Assembly (NCBI GenBank): GCA_958450365.1 | Contig: CAUEEP010000939.1 | Coordinates: forward strand, 620,001-684,000 | Reading direction: 5' to 3' | Source: Mesorhabditis belari | Lineage: Eukaryota > Nematoda > Chromadorea > Rhabditida > Rhabditidae | Length of the DNA stretch: 64,000 nucleotides | In this document: positions 43,482 through 53,768 of the stretch, one piece after another | Position numbering within the stretch: the stretch's first letter is position 1 | Layout: each line of letters starts with the position of its first letter | Position numbers and translations under genes: made by a program | Notes under the pieces: model-generated | What the model was told of the DNA's origin: nothing | What the model saw: only the letters and a program-made list of their open reading frames with translations | Database searches by the model: none

Positions 43482-46400
43482 TAAAAAAAAAAAAAAAAAA
43501 AAATATATTTTTTTTTTTTTTTTAAAATATAAAAAAAAAAAAAAAAAAAAAAAGAAAAACCAAAAAAAAAAAAACAAATAGTTTCAGCAAAACTTTCAAT
43601 CTTTTGCATTTTCAGCCTTTTGCAATTTCAATCTTTTCAATTTGTAAGCTTCAATGTAATCTAAATCTAAATCGCAATCTAAATACAGCATAGATTTGAT
43701 TACGGTATATTATGATGGATAAATTAAGGGCTAGCCTATTCTCTAAAATCTTTAAAGCTGATCTTTAACGCTAAACATTAGCGCAAATCACTAACCTGCT
43801 TCCACATTTTTACTGAGGCAGAAGTGCAGTTGTCGTAGCCGATGATACTGGGGGGGGTCGGGGGGACCCATGGAGTCGAACCACGACTAACCCGCGCCGA
43901 CGTTGCTCAACTTGGCAGATCGGACGGGGTCGACCACAGACCCTTCCCTTTCTGGTCGTACAGTCGCGTAGTCCCCACGTACAGTCGCGTAGTTGCAAAA
44001 GTTTTTTAGTATTTCCTTTTTTGCAAAGCACCCGTACTTTCAAAAAATGCGTCTTTGGTGTCAAAAAAATAGCTGAAATTCAGGGCTATTTTTTGATACC
44101 TAAGCGCGCATTGTAGCATAAACCAGTGTCGAGAAAAACTCGTTCAAAGCTAGACTACACAACACTCCGCACCGTCATTATGGGGGTGGGGTCCAATTAC
44201 AGTATTTACGGTAATCTCTAAAGCTAATCTCTAAAGCTAATCTTTAAATCTAACCTTTAAAAACTTATCTAAAGTATAACGGCTATCCTATCCGGCTATC
44301 CAGCCAAAATCATCACTTTTTAGCACCTTGACCTCTCCAGAAACGGAGTCCAACTCTCAGCCGACATTCTCCACGGATTGCATTCCTTAGAGGAGTTGAA
44401 ATTGTCGGCGAATGGCCTTTCCTATCTACCACCATCGGTTTTCAGGTAAACACCGATGCAAGCTTTGTGCTCAAATGTAAACATTGTACTCAAATGTAAA
44501 CACACTCCTCTTTAAAGCTAATCTTCTCGAACTGGATTCTGTTTTCTAGTGATAGCAATCTTTTTTTACAAGAAAATGAGGAATTCAATGCGCTAGGAAG
44601 GGTGTTTTTACAAAAGCTTTAGCTGAAACTAACTTTAGCTAAGCTCTAAACACTTAAACAAACGATTTCAGACATTCGCCGTCTCTTTGCCGTCTCAATC
44701 TCGACTCGAATCGTCTCATCGATTTGCCAAGAAGTGTTCTCTCATCAATTCCGAAGCTAAAATCCCTAGATGCTCACTCGAATTTGTTATCCAATGTAAA
44801 GATTCGAGATTTTGATTCCTAGAACTCGATTTTAGCTTGAATCTGGGACTTTTGGTGATCTCTCGTCGTTGGAAGCGCTCGATTTGTCTGATAATATGAT
44901 CGCCAATATCGATGATGGTGGATTGACCGGATTGGACGCGCTTTTGCTTTTAAATCTCACGAATAATCAGGTGGATAAGGAAAATTGTTTAAATAGCACA
45001 AAATGATAGGAAACTACTGAAAATTTTCAATAAATTCTGACGGAATTTGCGTTATTCACTAAGTTTAGCTAGTGTTTAGGCTTGAATGGCTTGGCTTGGC
45101 TTAGGCTTGGCTTGGCTTGGCTTGGCTTGGCTTGGCTTGGCTTGGCTTGGCTTGGCTTGGCTTGGCTTGGCTTGGCTTGGCTTGGCTTGGCTTGGCTTGG
45201 CTTGGCTTAAACAATGGCAGAATTTGTAGCAATAATACAACAAAAGGCAAACATTTGAGCATAGTGACGCCCAAGACAGTGCAAAAAGAATAGCTGAAAA
45301 AGGGCTGTTGATTGGCAACCGATTCCAGATGATTTCATTGGGTAAATAGGCGATATTGATAAAATCAATAAGATAATTGGTAATTCTGGATGTCACACTA
45401 GGTTTTGGGACGGTTTTTGTGTTTGCTTTGTTGCGAGAAAAAGAGCTGCAAATTTGTAAATTTGTCCCGGGAGGTTTTCGGGGGTAAATAGGCGATATTG
45501 ATAAAGTTAATGAGGTAAGTGGTAATTCTGGATGTCACACTAGATTTTGGAATGGTTTTCGTGCCATATCAATTCCATATCAATTCCATATCAATACCAA
45601 GTATAGCTTCAATATCAATTCTTCAGCTTGTGCGTCTACCTGGCAACACCTGGCCTCTACCCAATCTCCGAACGCTCGACCTCAGCGGGAATCTCTTTGT
45701 CGCTCTCGAAACGGCCTCTTTCGACAATTTGCCATCACTACAAAATCTCAATCTGTCAATGTCGAGGAATTTGAAAAGCATTCATGTAAGTCTTGGAAAT
45801 GTACTTTATATACTTGATGTACTTGCTGTACTTTACTTCTCGATGTACTTTACTGTCTTGCAAAAAGTATTCAACGAAAGTACAATAGATTCATTACCAT
45901 TTCAAAAACCCATAAATTACTCTGGCTAAACAATAGCCATAAGAAGGGGACAAATTCAGGGACAATGATTTACGAAGGGGCTCTCAAATCCTTGAACTGG
46001 ATAAAGAGGATAAGCTCTCATTCACGCCAAAAGGAGCAAAAGGACAAAAGGACCAAAAGACAATATATTCAGCCACACTAAGAACCCCAGCTCCGTTCGT
46101 ATGCAAATTAGATGGCCCAACCCTTCACATGATTGATCACTAGGGGAATCTCGGCCACTTTGCGTCCTGAAATCATAAAAGATATGAAATATGTTCCCTA
46201 AACTTTCCCTAAACTTACTAAACAAACAAATGGGGGGTTAAGCAAGTTTACTAGACAAAACAATCTCAAAATTTCACCCATGAAGCTTTGAGCCTGGCTT
46301 CAACTTAAGGCCTACTTATGGCCAACTTAAGGCCAACTTATAGCCAACTTAAGGCCAACTTATAGCCAACTTAAGGCCAACTTATAGCCAACTTAAGGCC

Positions 46401-49146
46401 AACTTATAGCCAACTTAAGGCCAACTTATAGCCAACTTAAGGCCAACTTATAGCCAACTTAAGGCCTACTTATAGCCAACTTAAGGCCTACTTAAGCCCT
46501 ACATAAAGCCTACATTAGATTTTTAAAAAATATGATTCTCATATTACCCACTAACACTTTCCAATTTCAGATGTCCGCTTTTGTCTCTCTGAACTCACTG
46601 CGATGGCTCTCGATGTCGAACTCACAACTCGCCTCCATCTCAAACACCGCTTTCGCCCCGCCACCACTCCTCAATCATCTAGATCTATCGAATAACCAAG
46701 TAAGTGCCATAAAGTTGAACTGGAGTTGAACTGGAGTGGAGTTTGGTTCTGGAGGGACGTCTGGAGTTGAACTGGAGCACTTGTGTTCAATTTTATCTTA
46801 ACGGGAAATAGTGTGATGTTAAGCACAGTATTTTTAGTGCTAGATCTAGACCATATTTTCAGCTCTATTCCCTGCCATCAGCGGCTCTACCCTGGCAACG
46901 AATTCGCTCGCTAAACCTCGCCGGCAACCCCTGGGAATGTGATTGTGCGTTACGGGAGATGGAGCTGAAAGGAGCCAATGCGGTGAGTGATTTGCAAGTA
47001 TCTTCCTGGACTAGATAAGGCAAAGCCAAGTAAACCCGATCAAATCTTACATCGGATTCAATCCAAAGGACGTCCGAACCAGGTTTGGAATTGATAAAGA
47101 TCGATAAAGATCGATAAAGAATCGATAAAGATCGATAAAGATCGATAAAGATCGATAAAGAACGATATAATTCGTCAAAAACATTTCTAATATGTTATTT
47201 CTGATGATTTATAGTGCTATAGTGTTAATCTATAGTGTTAACTCGGTTAAAATCTGTGTAGAACCAAGCTAGGAGGTGGCTGAAAGCTGAAAGCTTTCTC
47301 TGAAAATATGTAGATTCTCAAATTACCAGAAAACCATAGTAAATGGCATGTACATGTTAAATTTGAATTTAAACATCAGCTACAAGATTTAGATCTGTTC
47401 TGGCCCTCAATCCCAAGCGGCTATGCCCGTCTCCACCCTTTCTCCTTGTTCTCCATTGCGCGGTCTCGTTCTCCCTCTCCTACTCGGCATTCTCGTCTTA
47501 CTCTTGGCCATTGTCACTCTATTGTTAGCTGTTCGTCGGCCAAGACCGAGAAAGCATTCGGATCCGTTGTTGCAGGTAAATCTCTAGAACTTGAACTGAA
47601 CTAGAACTGAACTAGAACTCCAGCTTTCTCCAGCAATGCGAAACTTTCAACTAGATGCAACTGCAACTAGATTTAAGATTTAAGACTTGCCTCGCAGGAC
47701 TGTTTTTGAGTTTTGAGTTTAGTTTTAAAGAGCAATTGTCACCAATTGTCATCAAAGATCATGATTTTCAACCTTTCAGACATCATCATCGCTTTTCGTC
47801 TCTCAGGACAAGTACGGCTTCGATCGGCCATTCATCTCACCTCCATCAAGCGCCTCTCCGCACTCACCACACTCACCACAATCACAAGTGAGTTACAAGT
47901 TGCCAAACTTTGAACAACACTTTGGTGCTTATGGAGCTAGCCCACTTTTGAGCACACAACAAAACTAGCCGACTTTTGGTGTTATATTAAACTGTCGAGA
48001 AAGTTTGAGTCGCGTTAAAGTTAGAACTTTTCTAGAATTCTCTAGTTTCTCTTCCTCTACTTTCTCTTTCTCTAGCTTCTCTTCCTCTGGCTTCTAACCT
48101 CTACTTTCTCTTTCTCTAGCTTCTCTTCCTCTAGCTTCTCTTCCTCTACTTTCTCTTCCTCTACTTTCTCTTCCTCTAGCTTCTCTTCCTCTAGCTTCTC
48201 TTCCTCTACTTTCTCTTCCTCTACTTTCTCTTCCTCTAGTTTTCTTTAGAAAGTTAGAACCATAGTTTTCTCTAAGAACTTTCCAACAACAACTTTTTTA
48301 GGAATCCTACTACGAGGCGCCGAACACGAAACATCTTCCCTATGCTCCCTCATATCGACCGTCACTCTACGGCCAATTGCCGCCAAGTTACAGCTCGAGT
48401 CGGACACTATTAGTCGGATCGAATAGCTATAAACAGGTGAGGGAATAGGAAATCAATGCAAAAGGTCGTGGGTTCGAGTCCCGGCGGCGCCAAGGTTTCT
48501 AATCTTCTCTAGTTCCAACAATTTTTCTAGTTTCGTGTTTTTCAAATTTAATTTAAGTAGTGATTCGATTAAATAATGATTAAGTAGTATTTAACCTAAA
48601 CCTAGATATTTAGTATTTAACCTAAAGATTTCCAAGCAAGCATAGACATAGATTAAAGCCAAATAGGCAACGGATGAAGTTTTACCGTTTTTCCCTAGTC
48701 TACAAACGTCTATGACTCACTGTTGCAGGTCTACTTTGTCTACTATTTGAATAGTAGACAAATAGGACAACTAATAGGACAACTAAATAGACAACTATAC
48801 AAATAGGCCAACTAATAGACAATATTATTTGCAATAATATTGTCTATTAGTTGTAAATAATGTCTAGCTCTAGCTGTCTAGATTATTAGACTTAAAAAGC
48901 TTTTCTTCTTTACTCTTCCCCAACATTCAGATCTATCGTCCACCGCCACTCACCGCTCCTCCACCAATTCCCCAAGTGATTCCCCCATTGGGACAAGGTG
49001 GCTATTTGGAGAGAAGAGACAGTGGAGTCTATGAAAATGGACATGAGCACGAAGAACGAATCGGTCACAACAGATTATCGAATGAAATCGAGATCGAGCA
49101 AAGCAAGCAAGCAAGCAAAGCAATCTCGCCAAGCACACGATTATGA
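33571..49146 (+). CDS. Leucine-rich-repeat transmembrane receptor (607 aa, 13 exons)
   Basis: A type I membrane protein with an extracellular LRR domain, likely in cell-surface recognition or matrix/epithelial organisation; ligand unknown. Exons: 33571-33701, 33745-33854, 40833-40984, 44324-44445, 44672-44795, 44836-44970, 45627-45785, 46571-46699, 46863-46982, 47393-47575, 47780-47887, 48302-48436, 48931-49146. They total 1824 nt and all phases close. Order: signal peptide (DLFLLFSIVLISTISG), LRRNT cap CQIGCRCPNRETADC, about 13 LRRs of 23-25 residues (for example LETLDLSANKILTLPP, LRTLDLSGNLF, LNHLDLSNNQ), LRRCT cap (NPWECDCALREME, later ICSGPQSQ and STLSPCSP), one membrane segment (LVLPLLLGILVLLLAIVTLL), a basic stop-transfer VRRPRPRK, then a Pro/Tyr-rich tail (PPPLTAPPPIPQ, ESYYEAP, SGVYENG) that could bind SH3 or SH2 domains. 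Several introns fall between single LRRs. Intron 2 is about 7 kb. Members of the nematode lron/egg-6/dma-1 kind are the nearest type I can name; no orthologue is claimed. Confidence 0.88.
33950..34148. repeat. GATCTAGACTGATCTAGACTA minisatellite
   Basis: 12-bp GATCTAGACTAA/GATCTAGACTGA units, about 15 copies, in the large LRR intron; it merges into the palindrome at 34160. Confidence 0.85.
34160..34460. repeat. Long palindrome, arms about 80 bp with a second palindrome inside
   Basis: The left arm has CGGACGTCCGATCTAGAGTG, AAGTGAGGTCAAACGTTCAA and ATCAAGCCGACTCTAGAATC. The right arm has GATTCTAGAGTCGGCTTGAT, TTGGACGTTTGACCTCACTT and CACTCTAGAACGGACTTCCG. The inner part (34240-34380) carries CGTCCGATCTAGACG-type short palindromes. 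Confidence 0.8.
34461..36046. other. LRR intron 2, repeat-poor to simple-repeat part
   Basis: Simple arrays: TTCTCTTGTG (34835-34890), ACTAGA hexamers (35262-35322), TTTCTAGGCTCTATTCCTTC (35500-35600) and GAAGTAGGA (35880-35910). No exon with LRR coding and matching phase was found here. Confidence 0.45.
36047..36312. mobile_element. Composite element of two divergent tRNA-like units, different heads
   Basis: The left unit (minus): GCCGTGGTGCAGTCGGGAGC, an AGA anticodon-like loop, then GGTTCGAATCCCAGCGG (B box). The right unit (plus, about 36240-36310): GCCGTGGCGCAGTCGGGAGG, then ACCCGGGTTCGAGCCCG. The two heads resemble each other. The spacer is a hairpin: GATTTTTCTGGTTAGATGTT pairs with AAACATCTAGCCAGAAAAATC. 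The two internal promoters would drive divergent transcripts. Confidence 0.6.
36385..36560. repeat. CAATTCTT/CAATTCCT octamer-decamer array
   Basis: Tandem TTCAATTCTTCAATTCCT units, about 18; a Phe/Leu/Asn-rich frame crosses it but is not considered a gene. Confidence 0.88.
36600..38660. other. LRR intron 2, further simple repeats and unclassified DNA
   Basis: GAAATGGAAGAG (36905-36970); GAAGTAAAGAGCTACT (37035-37215); TAAATCTACTC (37440-37490); a pair of GCTGGACTCTCCCAAAGG-like words at 37803 and 37955. No exon was identified. Confidence 0.45.
38662..38912. repeat. AATAGGTGCC / CAACTTTGGTGCC minisatellite
   Basis: Units CAATAGGTGCC (11 bp) and CAACTTTGGTGCC (13 bp) alternate in higher-order blocks of about 35-47 bp. 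Confidence 0.9.
39813..40098. mobile_element. Composite divergent tRNA-like element, copy 2 (inverted relative to 33118-33398)
   Basis: The left unit (minus) has CTCGGGGATAGTGTGCTAGA and GCGGGTTCAATTCCTCTTGG, like the right unit of copy 1. The right unit (plus) has GTGGCCGAGTGGATAAGAGC and GATCGGGTTCGATCCCGG, like the left unit of copy 1. The spacers are also homologous: AAAATCGAGGTTTTGAA and AAGCCGAGTTC here against their complements at 33226-33265. The whole 280-bp unit is therefore a mobile or duplicated block in reverse orientation. Confidence 0.65.
40620..40700. repeat. GCAAGCTTTGTA array
   Basis: About 6 units of GTAGCAAGCTTT/GCAGCAAACTTT upstream of LRR exon 3. Confidence 0.75.
41160..41275. 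repeat. 18-bp minisatellite AAAGCACTTCTAGAGCTT
   Basis: About 6 copies in LRR intron 3. Confidence 0.88.
41703..41920 (-). pseudogene. mariner/Tc1-type transposase C-terminal remnant with one terminal repeat
   Basis: On the minus strand (41918 to about 41829) the frame reads PAELRSIAENFIKRLRLC, IGAKGGHFEEK and stop, the usual C-terminal end of many Tc1/mariner-like transposases. At 41706 CAGGGTGACCAGAAATAACG looks like the element end. Everything N-terminal is lost; an (AT)n run and the SINE at 41921-42280 begin at the break. Located in LRR intron 3. Confidence 0.65.
41921..42282 (-). mobile_element. tRNA-headed SINE with (AT)n tail
   Basis: Read on the minus strand from about 42280: GGGGGGCCCTCATGGTGTAT and TGGTTAAGTTCTCAC (A-box area), GTGTGGGGTTCGGCCCC (B box), a body of about 270 bp, then CCTGAATAAAGTATGAATAT running into (AT)n at 41920-41936. 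A pol III-type head, an unrelated body and a simple tail are the hallmarks of a SINE. An open frame across it is not a gene. Confidence 0.7.
42360..42420 (-). repeat. tRNA-like relic
   Basis: Minus strand GTCAACTGGTAGAGGCC and GGGGTACATCCCGGTCAGCG are weakly A-box and B-box-like. No closed cloverleaf. Confidence 0.3.
43195..43575. other. Poly(A)/poly(T) block, possible assembly artefact
   Basis: About 380 bp almost only of A and T homopolymers of 10-40 bases with rare C or G. Nothing else in the window is like it. It lies in LRR intron 3 and may mark a low-quality or gap-closed region. Confidence 0.7.
43840..44215 (-). repeat. tRNA-like head followed by MITE-like fragment
   Basis: On the minus strand GCGGGTTAGTCGTGGTTCGA then CTCCATGGGTCCCCCC resembles a T-arm/B box, with CGACCCCGTCCGATCTGCCA upstream. 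TACAGTCGCGTAGT occurs twice at 43968-43994. A CAATTACAGTATTTACGGTA end at 44192-44211 resembles 24150-24170. Confidence 0.35.
44465..44620. repeat. Hairpin-family repeat copy in LRR intron 4
   Basis: TTTGTGCTCAAATGTAAAC at the left and ATTCAATGCGCTAGGAAGGG at the right match the family at 14175-14292 and 29870-29995; diverged. Confidence 0.55.
45080..45208. repeat. (GGCTT)n pentamer, about 25 copies
   Basis: Perfect GGCTTGGCTTGGCTT array in LRR intron 6; an AKPSQ repeat frame on the minus strand is an artefact. Confidence 0.95.
46300..46500. repeat. 22-bp minisatellite GGCCAACTTATAGCCAACTT
   Basis: About 9 near-identical units in LRR intron 7 with GGCCTACTT variants at the ends. Confidence 0.92.
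47090..47165. repeat. GATCGATAAA decamer array
   Basis: About 7 units in LRR intron 9; GATCGATAAAGA with small phase variation. Confidence 0.85.
48045..48245. repeat. CTCTTCCTCTAGCTT minisatellite
   Basis: 15-bp CT-rich units (TTCTCTTCCTCTAGC / TTCTCTTCCTCTACT), about 13 copies in an LRR intron. Confidence 0.88.
48462..48494 (+). repeat. tRNA-like 3' half in LRR intron 12
   Basis: AAAAGGTCGTGGGTTCGAGT followed by CCCGGCGGCGCCA has a perfect B box (GGTTCGAGTCC) and a CCA-like end, with no 5' half. It resembles the 3' part of the plus unit at 33326-33397. Confidence 0.5.
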
Positions 49147-50170
49147 GTTGGCTGATAAGCTTATCGATCTATCGATCTAGAATAGAAATCACAACTTTTA
49201 ACACACACAGCTAAGCTGCATTTCAACTAGTTTTCTGTATCTTCTATACCGTAATCCTTTCTTTATTCACTAACTTTTCGATCTACCTCTCTTTCCGTAT
49301 TCGATTTTGCACTAAACTTTCATCATAAGCAAGTCAAGTCTGCATGTAAATCTCATTTTCCCCACTGTCTAGGTGGTGTTTTTTTCCGAAGGAAAGCAAG
49401 ACAGTTATATCTTGAAAAGCAATTTGAAGTCTAAAAAGTGTCGAAGCTAGGGTAGTCCTTTTTAAAATCAAAGATATAATAGTCTTAGCTTTATCTGAGA
49501 TCAACCGGTGCTCAAAACATTCCCGCATCAGAAATTCCCTTTCCTTTTGGTGCCAAAGTTCAAAAATTGTCGTTAAATTGAAGATTTTTATGTTTTTTAC
49601 AAGTATTTTTATGTTGTTTCGCTAGTATAACTAGTTAGCGAACCAGTTTAGCAAGAATTCTTAATTAAATTAATTATCAGATTAATCATCAATTTGACAT
49701 TGTCAAAGCTAAATGACCATGGTAAGAGTAATCCTACTACTCCATCGTACCCTTCCCTATTTTGAACTAAACTTTATCCTTCTGTACCTGAGCCGCTAAC
49801 TAGTTTACCTTATTTCCTTACAATATTTTCACTCTACAAAACGGGTTCCTTTCAAATGGGTATTCTCTTGTCTTTTGTCAATGAATGAAAACTTGTCGTT
49901 GAATAAAAATTTAACATAAATTATTGAAAGAATGGGGGAAACAATCAACAAATAATAATGCAACAAGAAAAACCGATACATAAATTGAGAAATTCGGAAA
50001 AATCACATCAGAATAGGCAAACTGAAGCGAAAAAGGACTAAACCGAAAAGAAGATCGAGAAAAAGATTCCGCCATTTAGCCAAAAAATAACATCTTTTCC
50101 TATTTTTCCAGTTACTTTCATTATGAAAATGGTATAGGAACAAATCAGTGGTTAAATAAACCCAACAAAG
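49147..50170. other. Intergenic region between LRR gene and AT-hook gene (convergent 3' ends)
   Basis: An AATAAAA at 49902 is a possible poly(A) signal, but it is far from the LRR stop. No exon or tandem array was seen. The duplicated AT-hook segment begins near 50174. Confidence 0.4.
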
Positions 50171-50233
50171 AAGCCTAGAACAAAAAACAAAGAGAACAGG
50201 GGTTACACAGTTTTAAAAAATATTACACCATCA

Positions 50234-53200
50234 TCATGGCTTCCTCTTGTAGAGCGAATCGTTGTAGTCTTTGCGCATCATTTGATCGACCGCCTTCAGC
50301 ACCACCTAAAAAAGCATAAAAGTGCGATCGCGAAACTTGAACCACTCACGCCTTTGCTTAAATCCGGTATTAGTTCGCGCGCCTCATCACACAAGCCACC
50401 GAAACGACCGATCAACGACTCCATTTCTGAAATAAGAACGTTTGAGCAAATTACTAGCAGCCTTATTTCAATTTTGTTCACCTACACGTACTGTGTTGAA
50501 TTAATACCGATATCTTTCTTCTAACAACATTGAATTTAAAATTTACCAGCACGTAGATGAGCCGCTCGGTCCTCAAGCGGTGATAGGAACAATGGATCCG
50601 AAAAGTCTTGAAGCTGCTGCTGCTGCGAATTGCGAAGACGACCATGGCCTAAAATGAAAGATGACCTATATGAACAATTAAAGCCACACCCAGCTTAGCA
50701 CTGTTTGACAAAAGTAGTTAAACATGAAGGCTCTAAAACTAAAACCTCAACTACCTACTCACTTTGAACCTTGTTTGCTTGTCTGCGTCGTTGTTCAATC
50801 CTCTTTTCTTTTTCCTTTTGTTCCTCATAGGCGTCGAGTTCCAGAAAATACGCATTTTCTAAAAAGCTTAAATTTTAGACTTTAAGCCTCAACACAACCT
50901 GTTTTTGCTTTGAATTTCGGCAGCACCCGAGGCGTGTGTTGGAAGTCGCGTAAGTTCAATGGTAATGGGACATCTAAAGGGCTACATTTAAATCAAGTCA
51001 TCCCCGCTGTCTAGCTAGTTTTTTCAAGTCAAAGCAATACCTTTATCCTCGTACAAATCTTCTCGGGGAAGTCTCCAGTCGTATTCTGGCAACACCAAGT
51101 CTTCATAAACGCGTTCTCTTGGCTTCACTAAACAAAGGTCTTGTTTGATAACGATCAAACATTAACCTGGTGTCCGAAGGGGTTCCTGATTCAAATTTGG
51201 AGAGAGTGGTTGTTCCTCTTCTTCGGCGCCAATTTCCAGATCGTCCACGACCAGCCAAGGAGATGACGATGAAATGGATGCATCATTCTCGAAAAGCGGT
51301 GACCTGTTCCGACTGCTTGTAGTGGGCGTGAGAGCACCTAATGACGTTTCCTAAATATTAACAAAAACTTAGCTGCTAGGTCTCTGACAATACTATTTTA
51401 TCTACCCCATAAAACGCTATTTTAGACTAAAATCTTTATACGCAATTCCTAGACAAAACATACCATTTCTTTCTTCGCTCTTCCTCCTGATTGCAAATTC
51501 TTTCCATCATTCTTGGCTACGTTCCTCGGGGTCGAGATGCGACTGGTTGAAGCTTTGGGTCTCTGCAAACAATAGCATAAACTTAAATTGATCCTCAGTA
51601 TTTTTAAGTTTTAAAAACTACCTTAACCTCCTCGTCAGATGATGAAAACACGTCGATTGCCCTCAAATCCTGCCATGCCCTTTTGCGCACCGGTCGTCCC
51701 CCATATGTTGGCTGCGCGAGAATCAAGTCGAGCGCTTCCATGTTCACTAAAAGTTTCATTATTTAGAAACTAAAACAAAAGTAAATGCTCCTTAGTACCT
51801 GGTCCAAGTTGTTTCCTTGGCCGACCGCGCTTCTTTGGGACTTTATTCTAAAAGAATTTCTGAAGAGACAAAAACATCCTCCTACCTCAGGAATCTTTTC
51901 CTTTCTAGGTCGACCACGAGGACGTCCGATGAGTGCGCTTAGAGTTGATGATGCGCTAGAAGATCCTTGAGATTCCTTTACCATTTCATCTGCAATATAA
52001 CAGTAAAGGAATTTAGTGATAAATCGAACCTTTTTGCAGCTGACTTTTGTCATTCTTTTGCTCCTTCGATGAATCGATCCAAACCATATCGTCCACATCA
52101 TCATTCCCGTCAATACTCCCGAAGGTTGACCCTAAAAGCCGAATTGATAAATTAAATATTTTTGACTAGCTACCGGCATTTTTTTGTTCTTCCGGTCCAC
52201 CAAGAAAAATTATATCATCATCATCGTCAAAAGGGAAGGTTGAAGCTAAAACGCCAAATTCACTCCGTAACTATTGAATCCGTTAACGAACCATTGATTG
52301 GAGATGTTGGAATTGTGGGGACATAGCTCAATGCTGGGCTCATCGAATCCGAAATTTTCGTCTTTGTTGCATTGAGCCGATGAAATGGTGGAGGCACGCG
52401 TTTCTTCTTCACAATGGAAGCGTTTTGGAGTGATTGTTGTTGGTGTGACGAAAGCAAACTATCGAATTCTAAAAAGAAAGATTAAAAGATAAAAATTAAA
52501 ATGATTTCCTCTGATAGCTCTGCCCAAGTTGAAATCCTATATCTTTTAAGAAAACAAAAACTTACTCTCTACACTGCTAAACACTTCTGTTCTTAAATGC
52601 TTTGAGACTCCAGGTGGGCGGCCCCGTTTCTTTGGCGTCTTTTGAAGTTCTAAAATACCCTTTTAAGTAAAAATAGAGTAGTGATGTTCTTATGGAGCTG
52701 ATATAGGGCCTAACCCTATAACGACTATGCTCGATCTACAGATCAACTCAGCTTCTCCTCTACTCACCATGTTTATCTTCCACGTTCTCGTGTTTAAAAG
52801 ACCCAGCCATTTCATAAAAGTGCGCAAGATTACTACTTTTTCTAGGTCTTTGTCCTTTCTTTGGCGTCTCCACCTCAGTCTTCTTGTTGCCGCCCTGTTC
52901 GGAACGAGCGCGTCCTCCTGAAACATGAAAACAATGAATCTTCTAATATTTCCCCTAAAATGTACTCTTTAAGAAGATTCACTTGTTTAGATTTTATCTG
53001 CACTTTAAAACGTACTTCTCTTAGCAATGTTTACTCCTTCTGGACCGATCGGTTTCCTGCTTTTGCTATAGGTTTGTTGACCATTCGTTTTATCACCCAG
53101 AACAAGAGATGTACCTAAAAAGCCAGAAAATTACAATCGTTTACGGTTTTTAAATGCTACCTTGCTCCCCTGTGATTGGGATTATTCGAAATTGAGTCTT

Positions 53201-53750
53201 CATTGTGTCCTTGGAACTGTCTTGCTTTGTTGAAGCTAAAATTAATGAAGCCCATTAAATACGGTGATAAATTTTGTGTAAATTTAAGATTTGGTCACTA
53301 TGACTTTATGCGAAGTATAGCACAAAGTAAAGAAAATCTTTATGATAATCTATAAGACTCGTCACAGATTCTATAGAATCTAGCCATACCCCTTTTTCCG
53401 TTTGAATTATATCACAGAGAAAACTGACGGTCTTCATCATTTGTAAGCTGTCGAGTGAAGGCATCGTCATCATTCTCCGGTCGGCGATTCTCCTCATTGC
53501 TGTCGCGCATTGGTAAGCTGGTCCTTGTTGTTTGAGGCGGCGATCGGCTAAAAATAAACTACATATTACGGTTTAAAGAGCTTAATGAACATCTTTGCTA
53601 GATTTATCGTATTTTAGGATTTTCACGCAAAAATAACTCCTTTTGGATCAAACTTTAGTTAAAACTTCCCAGTAACACAAGGTTTAAAAAACCGAACCTT
53701 GGTAAAGGGATCGCATCCAGGACTTTCTTTTCGCGCGTCGTCATACTCAT
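50234..53750 (-). CDS. AT-hook DNA-binding protein, intact copy (about 650 aa, about 19-20 exons)
   Basis: A nuclear, probably chromatin-associated protein; I do not recognise the orthologue. Exon 1 (53750-53698) encodes MSMTTREKKVLDAIPLP. Exons 53547-53429, 53235-53161, 53114-53016 and 52917 to about 52772 follow with closing phases. AT-hooks: KKRGRPPG (near 52620), GRPRGRPRKEK (near 51920) and KKRGRPKKQ (near 51820). Other parts: PPPFHRLNATKTK, an acidic DDDDIIFLGGPEEQ, GGRPVRKRAWQ, a Ser/Thr/Pro- and Glu-rich middle (SSSPWLVVD, EEEEQPLSP), VYEDLVLPEYDWRLP, a coiled coil EKEKRIEQRRRQAKK, a Gln-rich SQQQQLQDFSDPLFL and a C-terminal EMESLIGRFGGLCDE ... MRKDYNDSLYKRKP. The last intron has a good GTGAGT donor, lost in the plus-strand copy at 10209-12832. 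A TTTTCAG 11 bp before the ATG suggests trans-splicing. AT-hooks bind the minor groove of AT-rich DNA, so a role in chromosome or transcription control is an inference. Confidence 0.8.
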
Positions 53751-53761
53751 TCGGATGCTTT

Positions 53762-53768
53762 CTGAAAA
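53762..53768 (-). promoter_or_regulatory. Probable trans-splice acceptor of the AT-hook gene
   Basis: TTTTCAG on the minus strand, followed by AAAGCATCCG and the ATG. There is no clear upstream exon. Confidence 0.45.

Noticed and set aside
43311..43577. 88-aa frame of almost only Phe and Lys
   Set aside because: Translation of homopolymer A/T runs.
50234..53750. Assignment of the AT-hook gene to a named centromere or HMGA-type family
   Set aside because: Only the AT-hooks are recognisable; the rest gives no secure family match by eye.
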